Positions 42,799 through 51,772 of a stretch of 64,000 bases of DNA are shown here, one piece after another. The notes below the pieces were generated by a model. The model did no database searches. It saw only the letters and a list, made by a program, of their open reading frames with translations, and was not told the origin of the DNA. Both the position numbers and the translations under genes were made by a program. The number at the start of each line of letters is the position of its first letter. Within the stretch, counting starts at the first letter, position 1. This stretch comes from Anaeromicropila herbilytica (lineage in GTDB: Bacteria > Bacillota > Clostridia > Lachnospirales > Lachnospiraceae), in contig NZ_AP024169.1 of the NCBI RefSeq assembly GCF_016591975.1, forward strand, positions 4,388,501 through 4,452,500. The letters are read 5' to 3'.

Positions 42799-43374
42799 TT
42801 AATCTAAAACGCTTGCTTTTATTAAACTTTTTCTAATCACTGGTCCAATGAGCAGAACAATTATGATCTTTATACTATCACCAATTAGGTAAGGCAAAAC
42901 ACCTATGGATAACGCATGCATAAAGTCCATATGCAACTGATATCCTAACCATGCTGTACCCAAAGTATAAGTAATCATTGTTCCAATAACCATAGCAATT
43001 ACACATGGTATTATCTTTCTATTAAATCGTTCCATAATATATCCTGATGTCATCATCATAAAAATAAATCCAATAAGATAGCCTCCCGTAGGCCCAGCAA
43101 GTTTGGCAAACCCTGAAGAGAATCCTGAGAAAACAGGTAAGCCAGCTAATCCTACTAATAGGTATATTAAGTATGTAATAGTTCCTTTTTTATAGCCAAA
43201 TAAAAATGCCGTTAAATAAATAACAAAATTGGTAAATGTAATTGGCACTGGACTGAATGGTATTGGAATTGATAACGGTCCTAACACACATAGAACTGCA
43301 GCCATGATACCCATTGCAGTGATGTCGTAAATACTTAATCGTTCTGTTTCGCTTCCTACTATATCGTTATTCAT
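42799..43374 (-). CDS. bioY: Biotin ECF transporter S component BioY
   Basis: The 191-residue, six-helix membrane protein binds biotin for an ECF-type importer. Typical motifs are ITAMGIMAAVLCVLGPLSIPIPFSPVPITFTNFVIYLTAFLFG near the N terminus and LVGLAGLPVFSGFSSGFAKLAGPTGGYLIGFIF in the middle. EcfA/EcfT genes are not adjacent, so it probably shares the common energising module. Regulation is visible: a strong promoter overlapped by a BirA-type operator (43432-43462). It is monocistronic. Confidence 0.96.
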   Translation of the reverse strand: MNNDIVGSETERLSIYDITAMGIMAAVLCVLGPLSIPIPFSPVPITFTNFVIYLTAFLFGYKKGTITYLIYLLVGLAGLPVFSGFSSGFAKLAGPTGGYLIGFIFMMMTSGYIMERFNRKIIPCVIAMVIGTMITYTLGTAWLGYQLHMDFMHALSIGVLPYLIGDSIKIIIVLLIGPVIRKSLIKASVLD

Positions 43375-43409
43375 ATAGTTCTTCCTCTTTTCATATATTT
43401 GTTAACTGA

Positions 43410-43438
43410 ATTATATTCGAACCTCATCTAATTGTCAA
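43410..43438 (-). promoter_or_regulatory. Sigma-A promoter of bioY
   Basis: TTGACA, 17 nt, TATAAT on the minus strand, a perfect -35 and -10. Confidence 0.8.
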
Positions 43439-43462
43439 CCTGTTTCTGTTTTAAGTTAACAA
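43432..43462. promoter_or_regulatory. Probable BirA operator of bioY
   Basis: TTGTTAAC, 15 nt, GTTGACAA (minus strand) form a palindrome with one mismatch. This is the bipartite site known for biotin protein ligase BirA in Firmicutes, and it covers the -35 of bioY. A further GTTAAC half-site lies at 43401-43406. Confidence 0.7.
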
Positions 43463-43474
43463 TAGTTTTATAAA

Positions 43475-43523
43475 AATTCCAAACAGGCTACCTCACTCCT
43501 TATTCTGGAACCTATTTGGAATT
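43475..43523 (-). terminator. Terminator after the methyltransferase gene
   Basis: AATTCCAAA(C/T)AGG-type arms have a loop of about 23 nt, 23 bp past the stop. The following T content is modest. Confidence 0.6.
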
Positions 43524-43545
43524 CTTGTTATTAGGTAAGGGATTA

Positions 43546-44337
43546 TTATTCTTTTCTACCAACATATAAGAAATGCTGACTCGTACCATACAAGTTACAA
43601 TCTCTACTAAGAGCATATCCTAACTCTATCCACTTAATTCTCTCTTCTTCTGATAGTGTTAATATTTCTCTTTCCTTACATCCTAGGATATTCTCGACAC
43701 CTGCAAAAGCTAATTCTTGTAATCCTGATTCCTCCATTAGTTTTTTTGCTTCATCTACGCCAGTAAAATATGCTGTTGTAAATCCCATACCGTCCTTATT
43801 CTCTCCACATCTTAAATAACGTAGCATTTCCTCGACATCATTATCTTCCCCATCCAATTTTAAGTATGCAAAACAATCTTGTATTGGAGCGTAATTTGAA
43901 ATAAAGGAGGCAAATAAGATACCACCCTTTCTCAATTTATTTACTGCTTGATCGAGTGCTCTTTTTCTATCCTCTTCCTTTATTAAGTGATACAATGGGC
44001 CCATTAATAGAACTACATCATATTCTCCATCAATAGAATCAAGTTCTAAAGCATTCCCCTTGATACATTTCTTTAATTCCAATCCAAGTTCTTTTTCTTT
44101 TTGCTTTGCAACCTCAATATTTTTCTGTGATAAATCTAATAGCGTTACGCTATGACCTTGCTCTGTAAGATAAAAAGAGTATCGGCCAGGCCCACCTCCA
44201 ATATCCAATATCTCAAGTTTATCTCCATCAATATATTGGTTCATATACCGTTTTGTTATTTCGAATTCAATCTTATGGCGGTCTAGTCTATTCCATTCAT
44301 CATATTGATTATCATACCAATTCTCAATCTCGTTCAT
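43546..44337 (-). CDS. Class I SAM-dependent methyltransferase
   Basis: The 263-residue Rossmann-fold methyltransferase has motif I LEILDIGGGPGRYSFYL (about 42-58), the acidic motif II VTLLDLS, motif IV YDVVLLMGPLYHLIKEEDR and post-motif KLRKGGILFASFIS. It resembles the clostridial small-molecule methyltransferases of the UbiE/Methyltransf_11 group; the substrate cannot be read. It is monocistronic with an AGGAG start site, and it lies next to bioY without an obvious link. Confidence 0.92.
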   Translation of the reverse strand: MNEIENWYDNQYDEWNRLDRHKIEFEITKRYMNQYIDGDKLEILDIGGGPGRYSFYLTEQGHSVTLLDLSQKNIEVAKQKEKELGLELKKCIKGNALELDSIDGEYDVVLLMGPLYHLIKEEDRKRALDQAVNKLRKGGILFASFISNYAPIQDCFAYLKLDGEDNDVEEMLRYLRCGENKDGMGFTTAYFTGVDEAKKLMEESGLQELAFAGVENILGCKEREILTLSEEERIKWIELGYALSRDCNLYGTSQHFLYVGRKE

Positions 44338-44523
44338 ACTCCTCGCTCCTTTTCAAAATTTTATGTATTTACTTTTACTTAATGCTCTTGAAAATATTTA
44401 GAGAATTTTACCACAAAATAATTTTATTTTCAATTACAACTTGAATTTAATCATTAATAATAGAGAACCAATCTCGAATATTACAATACCCACAGAGATA
44501 ACTATTTATGGTATAATCACCAC

Positions 44524-44563
44524 AAAAAAGGTGGCATTACACTCATGCAACACCACCTTTTTT
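44524..44563. terminator. Bidirectional terminator downstream of bglA
   Basis: AAAAAAGGTGG and CCACCTTTTTT are perfect arms with an 18-nt loop. Confidence 0.85.
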
Positions 44564-44615
44564 CTAATAACTATCTAATTATTTATTTTATCAAATGTAA
44601 AACTGGAGGTATTAT

Positions 44616-46052
44616 CTATAATTCCTCTCCATTACTAGCGATTACTTTCTTATACCAGTCAAATGATTTTTTCTTTCTTCTAGATAGATCTCCAGTACCA
44701 TCATCGTATTTATCAACGTAGATAAATCCATAACGTTTTTTCATCTCCCCAGTAGAAGCACTTACTAAATCAATACATCCCCATGGAGTATATCCCATAA
44801 GATCTACACCATCTTTTACTGCTTCTTTCATTTCTTCAATATGTTCTCTTAAATAATTGATACGATAATCGTCGTTGATACTACCGTCTTCACTTATTTC
44901 ATCACTTGCACCTAATCCATTTTCAACTACCATCAACGGTATTTCATAACGGCCATAGATTTCATTTAATGTATAACGCAGACCTTTTGGATCTATTTGC
45001 CATCCCCAATCACTAGCTTTCAGATAAGGATTCTTTACGCCACCGATTAGATTACCACCAATATTATCTGCATCTTCATTTGCAGTAACACAAGTTGTCA
45101 TATAATAACTGAATGTATAGAAATCAACACAACCTTCTTTTAGTATTTCAAGATCCCTATCTTCCATTTTAATTCTAATATTGTTATCTTCAAAATATCT
45201 TTCTGCAAAGCTTGGATAAGCACCTCTAACATGAACATCACTACATAACCAATTCGATATCTGATTAGCTTGTTGTGCTTTCATAACATCATCTGGATTG
45301 CAGGTTAATGGATAGGTTGTCATATAAGCAATCATACATCCCATCTTGTATTCTGGATATTTTTCATGAGCTAATTTAACCGCTTTCGCACTTGCTACAA
45401 ATTGATGATGTAAGCCTTGGAATCTTAATTCTGGAATATCAACCTGATGTACGAAATCGGTAGTTCCTTCATTTAGTATACCAAGTGATAAGAAATTACC
45501 TAATGGCATAGCACCAGCATTAATTTCATTAAAGGTTAGCCAATATTTAACTTTCCCTTGATATCTTTTGAATATTGCTTCGCAGTATCTAACATAATGA
45601 TCAATACATTCTCTTCCTACCCAACCATTATATTTTTCTGTTAATGCAAATGGCATTTCATAATGAGAGATTGTAACTAATGGTTCTATTCCATACTTCT
45701 TACATTCATCAAATACACGGTCATAAAAGGCAAGCCCTTCTTCATTTGGCTCAGTCTCCATACCAGTTGGAAAGATTCTTGTCCATGCGATAGATAAACG
45801 AAATACCTTAAATCCCATTTCTGCAAATAATGCTATATCTTCTTTATAATGATGATAGAAGTCAATTGCCTCATGGCTTGGATAAAATGTTCCTTCTTCA
45901 ATTGATCTTGTAATTCTCTTTGGAACTGTATGGGAACCTCCTGTACACATATCAGAGGTTGAAGCTCCTTTGCCATCTACATTCCATGCACCTTCAAATT
46001 GGTTAGCCGCTGTAGCGCCACCCCATAGAAAATCTTTTCTAAATTGTCTCAT
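44616..46052 (-). CDS. 6-phospho-beta-glucosidase, GH1
   Basis: The 478-residue GH1 enzyme hydrolyses phosphorylated cellobiose or aryl-beta-glucosides delivered by the PTS protein encoded upstream. The acid/base Glu is in WLTFNEINAG and the nucleophile Glu in LMVVENGLGA. The N-terminal FLWGGATAANQFEGAWN is a GH1 hallmark. The C-terminal RKKKSFDWYKKVI with nearby Ser/Lys/Tyr (STGEMKKRYGFIYVD) is the phosphate-binding loop that separates phospho-glycosidases from plain beta-glucosidases. It is third gene of licT-bglP-bglA. A very stable hairpin (46073-46104) precedes it and could reduce its expression or set an mRNA end. Confidence 0.96.
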   Translation of the reverse strand: MRQFRKDFLWGGATAANQFEGAWNVDGKGASTSDMCTGGSHTVPKRITRSIEEGTFYPSHEAIDFYHHYKEDIALFAEMGFKVFRLSIAWTRIFPTGMETEPNEEGLAFYDRVFDECKKYGIEPLVTISHYEMPFALTEKYNGWVGRECIDHYVRYCEAIFKRYQGKVKYWLTFNEINAGAMPLGNFLSLGILNEGTTDFVHQVDIPELRFQGLHHQFVASAKAVKLAHEKYPEYKMGCMIAYMTTYPLTCNPDDVMKAQQANQISNWLCSDVHVRGAYPSFAERYFEDNNIRIKMEDRDLEILKEGCVDFYTFSYYMTTCVTANEDADNIGGNLIGGVKNPYLKASDWGWQIDPKGLRYTLNEIYGRYEIPLMVVENGLGASDEISEDGSINDDYRINYLREHIEEMKEAVKDGVDLMGYTPWGCIDLVSASTGEMKKRYGFIYVDKYDDGTGDLSRRKKKSFDWYKKVIASNGEEL

Positions 46053-46072
46053 TGATATCCCTCTTTCTTTTT

Positions 46073-46104
46073 AATAAAAGAGCGTATTTCTACGCTCTTT
46101 TATT
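46073..46104. terminator. Hairpin between bglP and bglA
   Basis: AATAAAAGAGCGTA-TTTC-TACGCTCTTTTATT is a perfect 14-bp stem. It lies between two genes of one operon, so it may be a partial terminator or an mRNA-processing/stability hairpin. Confidence 0.7.
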
Positions 46105-46158
46105 AACTTAATTTATATTTTGATAGATTTTTTACAAATCATATATCTCACGTATATC

Positions 46159-48060
46159 TTATAATAATGTAATTAGATTACTTCCAACTTCAATATTTTT
46201 ATGATCTGTTTCAATTACATCATCATAATCATTTGTATTTGTAATAATAATTGGACTTACTAAAGAATAGCCTTCTTCTTCAATTGCATTTTTATCAAAT
46301 TCTAATAATAGTTGACCTTTGGTTACTTTGTCTCCCTCTTTTGCTTTTGGATTAAAGTATTTACCATCTAATTTCACAGTGTCCATTCCTACATGAATTA
46401 GTATTTCAGCACCGTCATCTGCGATGATACAGATAGCATGTCCTGTTGGAAAGAATGTTACAATGGTTCCATCTGCTGGAGCATATACTTTTCCTTCAGA
46501 AGGCTTAATTGCCATACCTTTTCCAAGTGCGCCAGATGAAAATGCCTCATCTGCAACTTGACTAAGTGGAAGAACTTCACCTTTCATTGGGCTACCTATT
46601 ACTTTTTTTTTTAACATTGGTTCTGCGTTATTATTTTGAATACTTGTGTGAGTATCAACACCATCTTCTTTATAAGTCATCATTACTACAACAAAGCTTA
46701 GAATTGAAGCAACTACAACTGCGATAAGTATATGAATCATACCTGAGATATCGCCTTTTGGACTAATTAAACTAGGGAAACCAAACACACCCATACCACC
46801 AAGAATATATGATTTTGCTCCTAATAATCCTGCGATACCACCACCTACTGCTGCTGCAAGACAAGTGATAACAAATGGTTTTTTACGTGGTAGAGTGAAA
46901 CCATAGATTGCTGGTTCTGTTACTCCAAAGAAACCTGATATAATTGCTGGAATACTTAAAGAACGAACTTTTCTATCTTTTGTACGAACTGCAATTGCGA
47001 TAACTGCTGCTGTTTGAGCAAATGATGCTGCAAACATGGATGGTAATACTACGGCATCTCCACCTAAAGCGATATTATTTAATGCGATAGGAACTAATCC
47101 CCAATGTAAACCAAACATTACGAATACTTGCCAGAAACCACCGATTACAATACCTGCAACAATTGGACTTAAATTATAAGCTGCTGTAGTACCTGCACCA
47201 ATTAAAGAAGCTAACCAAGATGCTGCTGGTCCAACTACGATAAATGTTAATGGAACAACGATTAATAAAGTTACCATTGGAACTAAGAATGTCTTAACTA
47301 CATCTGGAATAATTGCTTTTGCAATTTTCTCGACTTTTGAAGCAAGGTAGACTGCTAATATTACTGGTACAACTGTGGATGCATAACCACCCATTGGTAG
47401 AATTACAGGAACATTTAAAAATGTCGTAAATACTTGTGATTCAATGAAGGTACCTTTAAATACAGTATATAACGCCTCACCGGAACTAAGTCCTGCTATC
47501 GTTGGATATACTAACGAAGCACCAATTGCCATACCAACAAACTGATTTACATTAAATTTCTTAGCTGCCGTAAATCCTAAGAATACTGGGAAGTAATAGA
47601 ACAAGCTATCCCCAATTGCTGCAATAATCTGATAAGTTCCCATTGTAGGATCTAGTACTTTAAAATAAGCCAGAAGTGCTAGAAGACCTTTAATCATACC
47701 AGTTGCACAAAGTACACCTAGTGTTGGAGCAAAAATACCAGAAATCATATCAATAAATTTTGCAAATAAACCTACATCATTTCCATCAGCTTCTACTACA
47801 CTATCTGATGAAAATCCGCCAACCGCATTTACTGCAGCAAATACATCTGGTACATGGTTACCAATTACTACTTGATATTGTCCACCACTTTGAATAACTG
47901 TAACTACACCTTCCATTTTCTTTAACACATCTGTGTTCGCTTTGCTCTCATCTTTTAACTTAAAGCGTAGTCTTGTAACACAGTGAGTTAAGCTATTAAC
48001 ATTTTCTTTTCCACCTACATTTGCAAGGATATCTTTTGCTAGAGCATCATATTTCCCCAT
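46159..48060 (-). CDS. PTS beta-glucoside transporter, EIIBCA
   Basis: The 633-residue phosphotransferase permease has three domains in BCA order. EIIB covers about 1-85 with phospho-Cys in NSLTHCVTRLRFKLKD. EIIC covers about 100-460, with many membrane helices and GFFGVTEPAIYGFTLPRKKPF. EIIA (glucose type) covers about 490-633, with phospho-His in EILIHVGMDTVKLDG and the first His in FPTGHAICI. It imports and phosphorylates beta-glucosides or cellobiose. The ATG at 48060 has AAGGAGG 8 nt upstream; the frame runs 31 codons further up, through the leader terminator, and is not used. It is controlled by RAT2/terminator 2. Confidence 0.96.
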   Translation of the reverse strand: MGKYDALAKDILANVGGKENVNSLTHCVTRLRFKLKDESKANTDVLKKMEGVVTVIQSGGQYQVVIGNHVPDVFAAVNAVGGFSSDSVVEADGNDVGLFAKFIDMISGIFAPTLGVLCATGMIKGLLALLAYFKVLDPTMGTYQIIAAIGDSLFYYFPVFLGFTAAKKFNVNQFVGMAIGASLVYPTIAGLSSGEALYTVFKGTFIESQVFTTFLNVPVILPMGGYASTVVPVILAVYLASKVEKIAKAIIPDVVKTFLVPMVTLLIVVPLTFIVVGPAASWLASLIGAGTTAAYNLSPIVAGIVIGGFWQVFVMFGLHWGLVPIALNNIALGGDAVVLPSMFAASFAQTAAVIAIAVRTKDRKVRSLSIPAIISGFFGVTEPAIYGFTLPRKKPFVITCLAAAVGGGIAGLLGAKSYILGGMGVFGFPSLISPKGDISGMIHILIAVVVASILSFVVVMMTYKEDGVDTHTSIQNNNAEPMLKKKVIGSPMKGEVLPLSQVADEAFSSGALGKGMAIKPSEGKVYAPADGTIVTFFPTGHAICIIADDGAEILIHVGMDTVKLDGKYFNPKAKEGDKVTKGQLLLEFDKNAIEEEGYSLVSPIIITNTNDYDDVIETDHKNIEVGSNLITLL

Positions 48061-48098
48061 GTTCTTTTCCTCCTTAAATGTGAATCTTTTTTTAATAT

Positions 48099-48184
48099 AA
48101 AAACCCAAACTATTAGAAGGTAACTTATATATAATAAACTTATATATATTCATGCAATTCTACCTATCTATAGTTTGGGTTTTG
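48099..48184 (-). terminator. Leader terminator 2, upstream of bglP (antitermination target)
   Basis: AAAACCCAAACTAT and its complement enclose a long loop, with T-run, 39 nt before bglP. The upstream arm overlaps the 3' part of RAT2 (GGCAAAACC), so RAT folding and terminator folding exclude each other. Confidence 0.85.
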
Positions 48185-48218
48185 CCTACAATTATTATTA
48201 CAAATTAAGTAACAATCC
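48178..48218 (-). promoter_or_regulatory. RAT antiterminator site 2 (expanded)
   Basis: In gene orientation GGGATTGTTACT...AGGCAAAACCC carries both conserved ends of a LicT/BglG RAT. Instead of the usual short apical stem (about 8-9 nt), about 20 nt are inserted (TAATT...AATTGT), which can pair into a longer stem. It lies between licT and bglP. Confidence 0.8.
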
Positions 48219-48236
48219 CTAAGTATTTAGTTTCCA

Positions 48237-49073
48237 CTATTTCATATCTGTGGTAATTCTTTTGATGTGTATCGTTAGATACGACAATTCTTCTTCTGTT
48301 AATTCATAATTAATCTTGCTTTTCATATATTCTGCTATCTTAATGGAACACTGATAAGCTTGTGTATATTGTTTTTGAATCATCTTGCAAAATTCAATAT
48401 CTTCTGTTTGATAATAATTATTTCGAAATGCTCGTTCCACAAAGAACTTCAAGTGAGTAATAAATCTTTCATAATGAAGGGTATTCTCATCTACTTGTAC
48501 TTGGTAGTGATACTTGATAATATTTAGGATATCCTGAATCATCTTCGTCATTGCGAGTGAGTGTTCCATATCTGTATTTAATTCTGCATTTACAATATGG
48601 AGCGCAATAAATCCTACTTCATCTTCATTCATTTGAATGCCTAAGTTACGATCTATTATCGCAATCGCTTCTTTCGCTATCAAATATTCATGGTTATAAA
48701 ATCGTTTGATTTCCCATAATAAAGCATTTTTGAAGTTGATTTGTTTTTTGCACCGTTCCACCGCAAAATTAAGATGATCCGTTAGCGCGACATAAATACT
48801 ATCACTTAATTCCTTCGTTAAGGAGCATTTGGCATAAGCTATTATCTCATTTGCTGTTCTTATTATTTCAAGAGGGATTTTTTCTAATAAGGTTTGAAAC
48901 TGTTTTGTAGTATTTGAGTTAGACATTGAAAATATTTTCTCTATCTTGGTCTCATCTACCTCATCCTTTGGATTCTTTCGAAATCCAATTCCACACCCCA
49001 TAATGACGATTTCATTATTATGTTCATCAAATGTAGTGATAACATTGTTGTTGATAACCTTTGAAATCTTCAT
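48237..49073 (-). CDS. licT: BglG/LicT family transcriptional antiterminator
   Basis: The 278-residue RNA-binding antiterminator has a CAT RNA-binding domain at about 1-55 (MKISKVINNNVITTFDEHNNEIVIMGCGIGFRKNPKD), then PRD1 (about 65-170) and PRD2 (about 171-278) with conserved His residues (LTDHLNF, FIALHIVNAE, YLTIHIKRIT). These are phosphorylated by HPr or by the EII protein to gate dimerisation. It binds the RAT hairpins and prevents termination when beta-glucoside is present. The gene is flanked by one RAT/terminator upstream and one downstream, the same layout as E. coli bglGFB, so it also controls itself. AGGAGGAG precedes the ATG. Confidence 0.96.
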   Translation of the reverse strand: MKISKVINNNVITTFDEHNNEIVIMGCGIGFRKNPKDEVDETKIEKIFSMSNSNTTKQFQTLLEKIPLEIIRTANEIIAYAKCSLTKELSDSIYVALTDHLNFAVERCKKQINFKNALLWEIKRFYNHEYLIAKEAIAIIDRNLGIQMNEDEVGFIALHIVNAELNTDMEHSLAMTKMIQDILNIIKYHYQVQVDENTLHYERFITHLKFFVERAFRNNYYQTEDIEFCKMIQKQYTQAYQCSIKIAEYMKSKINYELTEEELSYLTIHIKRITTDMK

Positions 49074-49142
49074 TTTTATCTCCTCCTAAAATATTTTCTC
49101 CAACGGTATCAATAATAAAGATTATTTACTTAAAATAAGTAA

Positions 49143-49237
49143 TAAAAAAAACCAGACCTACTCTATTACCAACTTGTTCTTCATAGATATTATTATCTAT
49201 TCAACAGGATAATATTATTCGAGTATAATCTGGTCTT
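49143..49237 (-). terminator. Leader terminator 1, upstream of licT (antitermination target)
   Basis: AAGACCAGATTATACTC pairs with GAGTAGGTCTGGTT, followed by a run of T on the minus strand. Its 5' arm overlaps the 3' end of RAT1. Confidence 0.85.
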
Positions 49238-49260
49238 GCCTGCTTTACCAGTAACAATCC
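49232..49260 (-). promoter_or_regulatory. RAT antiterminator site 1 (canonical)
   Basis: In gene orientation GGATTGTTACTGG, a short apical loop, then GCAGGCAAGACC, 29 nt in all: a near-consensus ribonucleic antiterminator for LicT/BglG. Confidence 0.9.
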
Positions 49261-49269
49261 ATTTATATA

Positions 49270-49333
49270 TGTGACTTATAGTCACACATCACTTATTTGT
49301 ATTAATCATACAATAATATTGTCGAATTGTCAA
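49270..49333 (-). promoter_or_regulatory. Promoter of the licT-bglP-bglA operon with a downstream palindrome
   Basis: TTGACA, 17 nt, TATGAT (49305-49333, minus strand). Between it and RAT1 is TGTGACTATAAGTCACA (49270-49286), a 17-bp palindrome resembling a Crp-type box but with a 7-nt centre, a possible operator. The rest of the gap to 49514 holds no gene. Confidence 0.7.
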
Positions 49334-49514
49334 CTATTTTGTGTAATTTTATTTTTTTTAATAGAATCCAATTTTTGTATTTAGCATTTTGCCTAGTTTC
49401 ATTCCATTTCATAAACTCTTTTTGCATTTTACTATATTCCTATAATACTGCTACTTCGGTAATAGATTTAATGTATTCCATTAATCCTTTAGTCATCCAC
49501 CACTCAATCCTATT

Positions 49515-51218
49515 TTAAATATTAATTCTTAATGTATTATATGCATTAAAAACATCCACCACCCCATAACCCCAATCTTTATTTGGGTATGTTAGATTTT
49601 GGGTTCTTACGGCTCCTCGAATAAGAAAATTCTTAATTTCAACAGTATTCATTTGTGAATACTTTCCCTTGATTATTCCCCATTCTAGAAACATTGCGGC
49701 AATTCCTGCAATATGAGCGGCAGATAAGCTAGTTCCTGTCTCAACCTTGAATTTATTATCAATTGTAGGTACTACCAAGTTAACTCCAGGCGCTGCATAA
49801 GTCGGAACAATTAGATTATTACGAGTATACCCCCTACCAGCATAGGTATATAAACTGTTATTACTATAATCATAAGCAGTGGCAACCATAGGTACCTCTA
49901 CGTTTCCAGGTGACGTAACCGTCGTATATTGATCAGGTTTTAAAAATCCTGTTCCTTCATTGATAAACTGATGTATCGGAAGCCATGCATGATATAACAA
50001 GGAAAGTTTATCATTCGAGTAGACAGTTATCCGCCATATTCCTTCTGTTGGCATCAGAAAACGAAGCATAAGTAATTGAACCCCTGATTGTGATTCTGAG
50101 ATAATGTAATCTAATGAAATATTTGTCTGATCAAATATAAATGTTATATTTCTAGTTTCATTCAATCTTGCTGGAATTCTAGGTATGAATTCACCATATG
50201 GACTTAAGATATCAATCGAAAAAGTGGATGGAGTTTCTCCCCATATTTCCATTGTAAATCCAGAATTATTTGCAGAAACTTTCAATTCAAATGTATCATT
50301 ATAAGCAGGTGCTGTAATAGTTCCTGAATAATGAAGATTTCTATTTCCTTCATTTCCTCCTGCTATTGTCACTGCCACCCCACTTAAGGATGCAATATCG
50401 GATAAATACCTGCTTAATGCTCCTTTATCATCATGCGCACCCTCCGATGTACCTATTCCAATGATAATTGATAACGGTCTGCCTGCTTTTTTAGCTGTCT
50501 CCACTAAGTATCTAATACCGTATATTAAATCATTTTTTTGAAAACATAATGTTTCATCTGGAATAACCCAAAATTTCTTAAGGTTCTTTTTAGCAGGTTT
50601 TAATTTCACTATAAGTAACTCTGCTTCTGGCACTACTCCCACAAAGTGATTTTCTTTACTTTCATTTCCTGCTGCTATACCTGCTAAGTATGTTCCATGC
50701 CCGACAGTATCTGTACTCGGCACTATGGTTAAAGGACTTTTGTCTTTTAAAGCCTCATTAATCTGATTCCTGCTATACTCTGTTCCATACAGAAATCCCT
50801 CCGGCATATTATTTTCACTATCAATTGATTGATCCCATATAGAGAAAATCTTGGTTGTACCATCTGCATTTCGAAATATATCCAAGGTATAATTAATACC
50901 TGTATCAACTACCCCGATTAATACGCCTTGCCCCTTAAGTGAAAGGTTTGGTATGTTTTGTACTTTAGAGATGCCAGATGCCTCTATACTTCCTTCATCT
51001 AAAGTACCATAACAATTAGGGATCGCGCTATAACCGTATAATTGCATTATATTTGGTGGTACCTGAGAAACCGGAGTATAAACACTCACTGTATTTTCAA
51101 TCATATCAACATAACAAACATCCAAGGTATCTCTGATTTTATTCAGATCATTACCTTTTTCTATCATTAAATCAGCAAAATCTTCACTCATAATACGTTT
51201 TTTACATTCATTATTCAT
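49515..51218 (-). CDS. Subtilisin-like serine protease of the clostridial Csp type (S8)
   Basis: The 567-residue S8 protease has no signal peptide. The catalytic triad is Asp105 (IGVVDTGINY), His174 (TVGHGTYLAG) and Ser497 (ETGTSLSAAH), with oxyanion Asn in IAGGNEGN. A jelly-roll-like domain is inserted between about 310 and 430, which together with the ~90-residue N-terminal part is characteristic of clostridial CspA/B/C-like proteases. In Clostridium perfringens and C. difficile, Csp proteins process the cortex hydrolase SleC during spore germination. All three catalytic residues are present, so it should be active. No neighbour with a spore role is adjacent. Confidence 0.92.
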   Translation of the reverse strand: MNNECKKRIMSEDFADLMIEKGNDLNKIRDTLDVCYVDMIENTVSVYTPVSQVPPNIMQLYGYSAIPNCYGTLDEGSIEASGISKVQNIPNLSLKGQGVLIGVVDTGINYTLDIFRNADGTTKIFSIWDQSIDSENNMPEGFLYGTEYSRNQINEALKDKSPLTIVPSTDTVGHGTYLAGIAAGNESKENHFVGVVPEAELLIVKLKPAKKNLKKFWVIPDETLCFQKNDLIYGIRYLVETAKKAGRPLSIIIGIGTSEGAHDDKGALSRYLSDIASLSGVAVTIAGGNEGNRNLHYSGTITAPAYNDTFELKVSANNSGFTMEIWGETPSTFSIDILSPYGEFIPRIPARLNETRNITFIFDQTNISLDYIISESQSGVQLLMLRFLMPTEGIWRITVYSNDKLSLLYHAWLPIHQFINEGTGFLKPDQYTTVTSPGNVEVPMVATAYDYSNNSLYTYAGRGYTRNNLIVPTYAAPGVNLVVPTIDNKFKVETGTSLSAAHIAGIAAMFLEWGIIKGKYSQMNTVEIKNFLIRGAVRTQNLTYPNKDWGYGVVDVFNAYNTLRINI

Positions 51219-51344
51219 ATTACCTGATACTCATTTATTTCTATCTTTATATAGTATATGATTAGGTTTATTTTTATAATATAATTATATGATGTTAGCT
51301 AAAACTCTAAAAACTATATAGCTTCCCCGGGCTATCGACTCAAC

Positions 51345-51380
51345 AAAAAAGGAACCAAACCCGAAAGTCTGATTCCTTTT
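51345..51380 (-). terminator. Terminator after tRNA-Leu
   Basis: AAAAGGAATCA...TTTGGTTCCTTTTTT on the minus strand, 30 bp past the tRNA. Confidence 0.8.
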
Positions 51381-51409
51381 ACTATGCGAGTGCTTTCCTC
51401 GCAATATAC

Positions 51410-51494
51410 TGCAGTCGAAGGGACTTGAACCCTCACGAGCGCAATGCTCACTAGATCCTTAGTCTAGCGCGTATGCCAATTCCGCCACAACTGC
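51410..51494 (-). tRNA. tRNA-Leu (anticodon AAG)
   Basis: The 85-nt class II tRNA has a 7-bp acceptor GCAGTTG/CGACTGC, anticodon arm CTAGA-CTAAGGA-TCTAG with anticodon AAG, long variable arm (GAGC...GCTC), T-arm GAGGGTTCAAGTCCCTT, and discriminator A. CCA is not encoded (TATA follows). A34 should become inosine and read CUU/CUC. Confidence 0.95.
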
Positions 51495-51686
51495 ATATAT
51501 TATAAGATATTAATCACTAATTCATTAAAATACCTCATAACAACGTTATAATTATATCGAAGTTTTAACAGAAAATCAATATAATTTTAAAAGTTTTTTA
51601 TGATAGTAGTATTAATAGGAGTCGTTCTTACTCTTCTTTTTATGCTTACAGTACGTAGTTTAATGAATTCAAGTCACAAATATACT

Positions 51687-51723
51687 GAAAACACCCTAAA
51701 TTAGGCTTACGAATTCAGGGTGT
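51687..51723 (-). terminator. Terminator after the chemoreceptor gene
   Basis: ACACCCTGAATT and AATTTAGGGTGT arms have a 9-nt loop and are followed by TTTT on the minus strand. Confidence 0.8.
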
Positions 51724-51772
51724 CTTAACTTATAATTAATATGTTATTACTAATAATCCATGTGTATTTATT

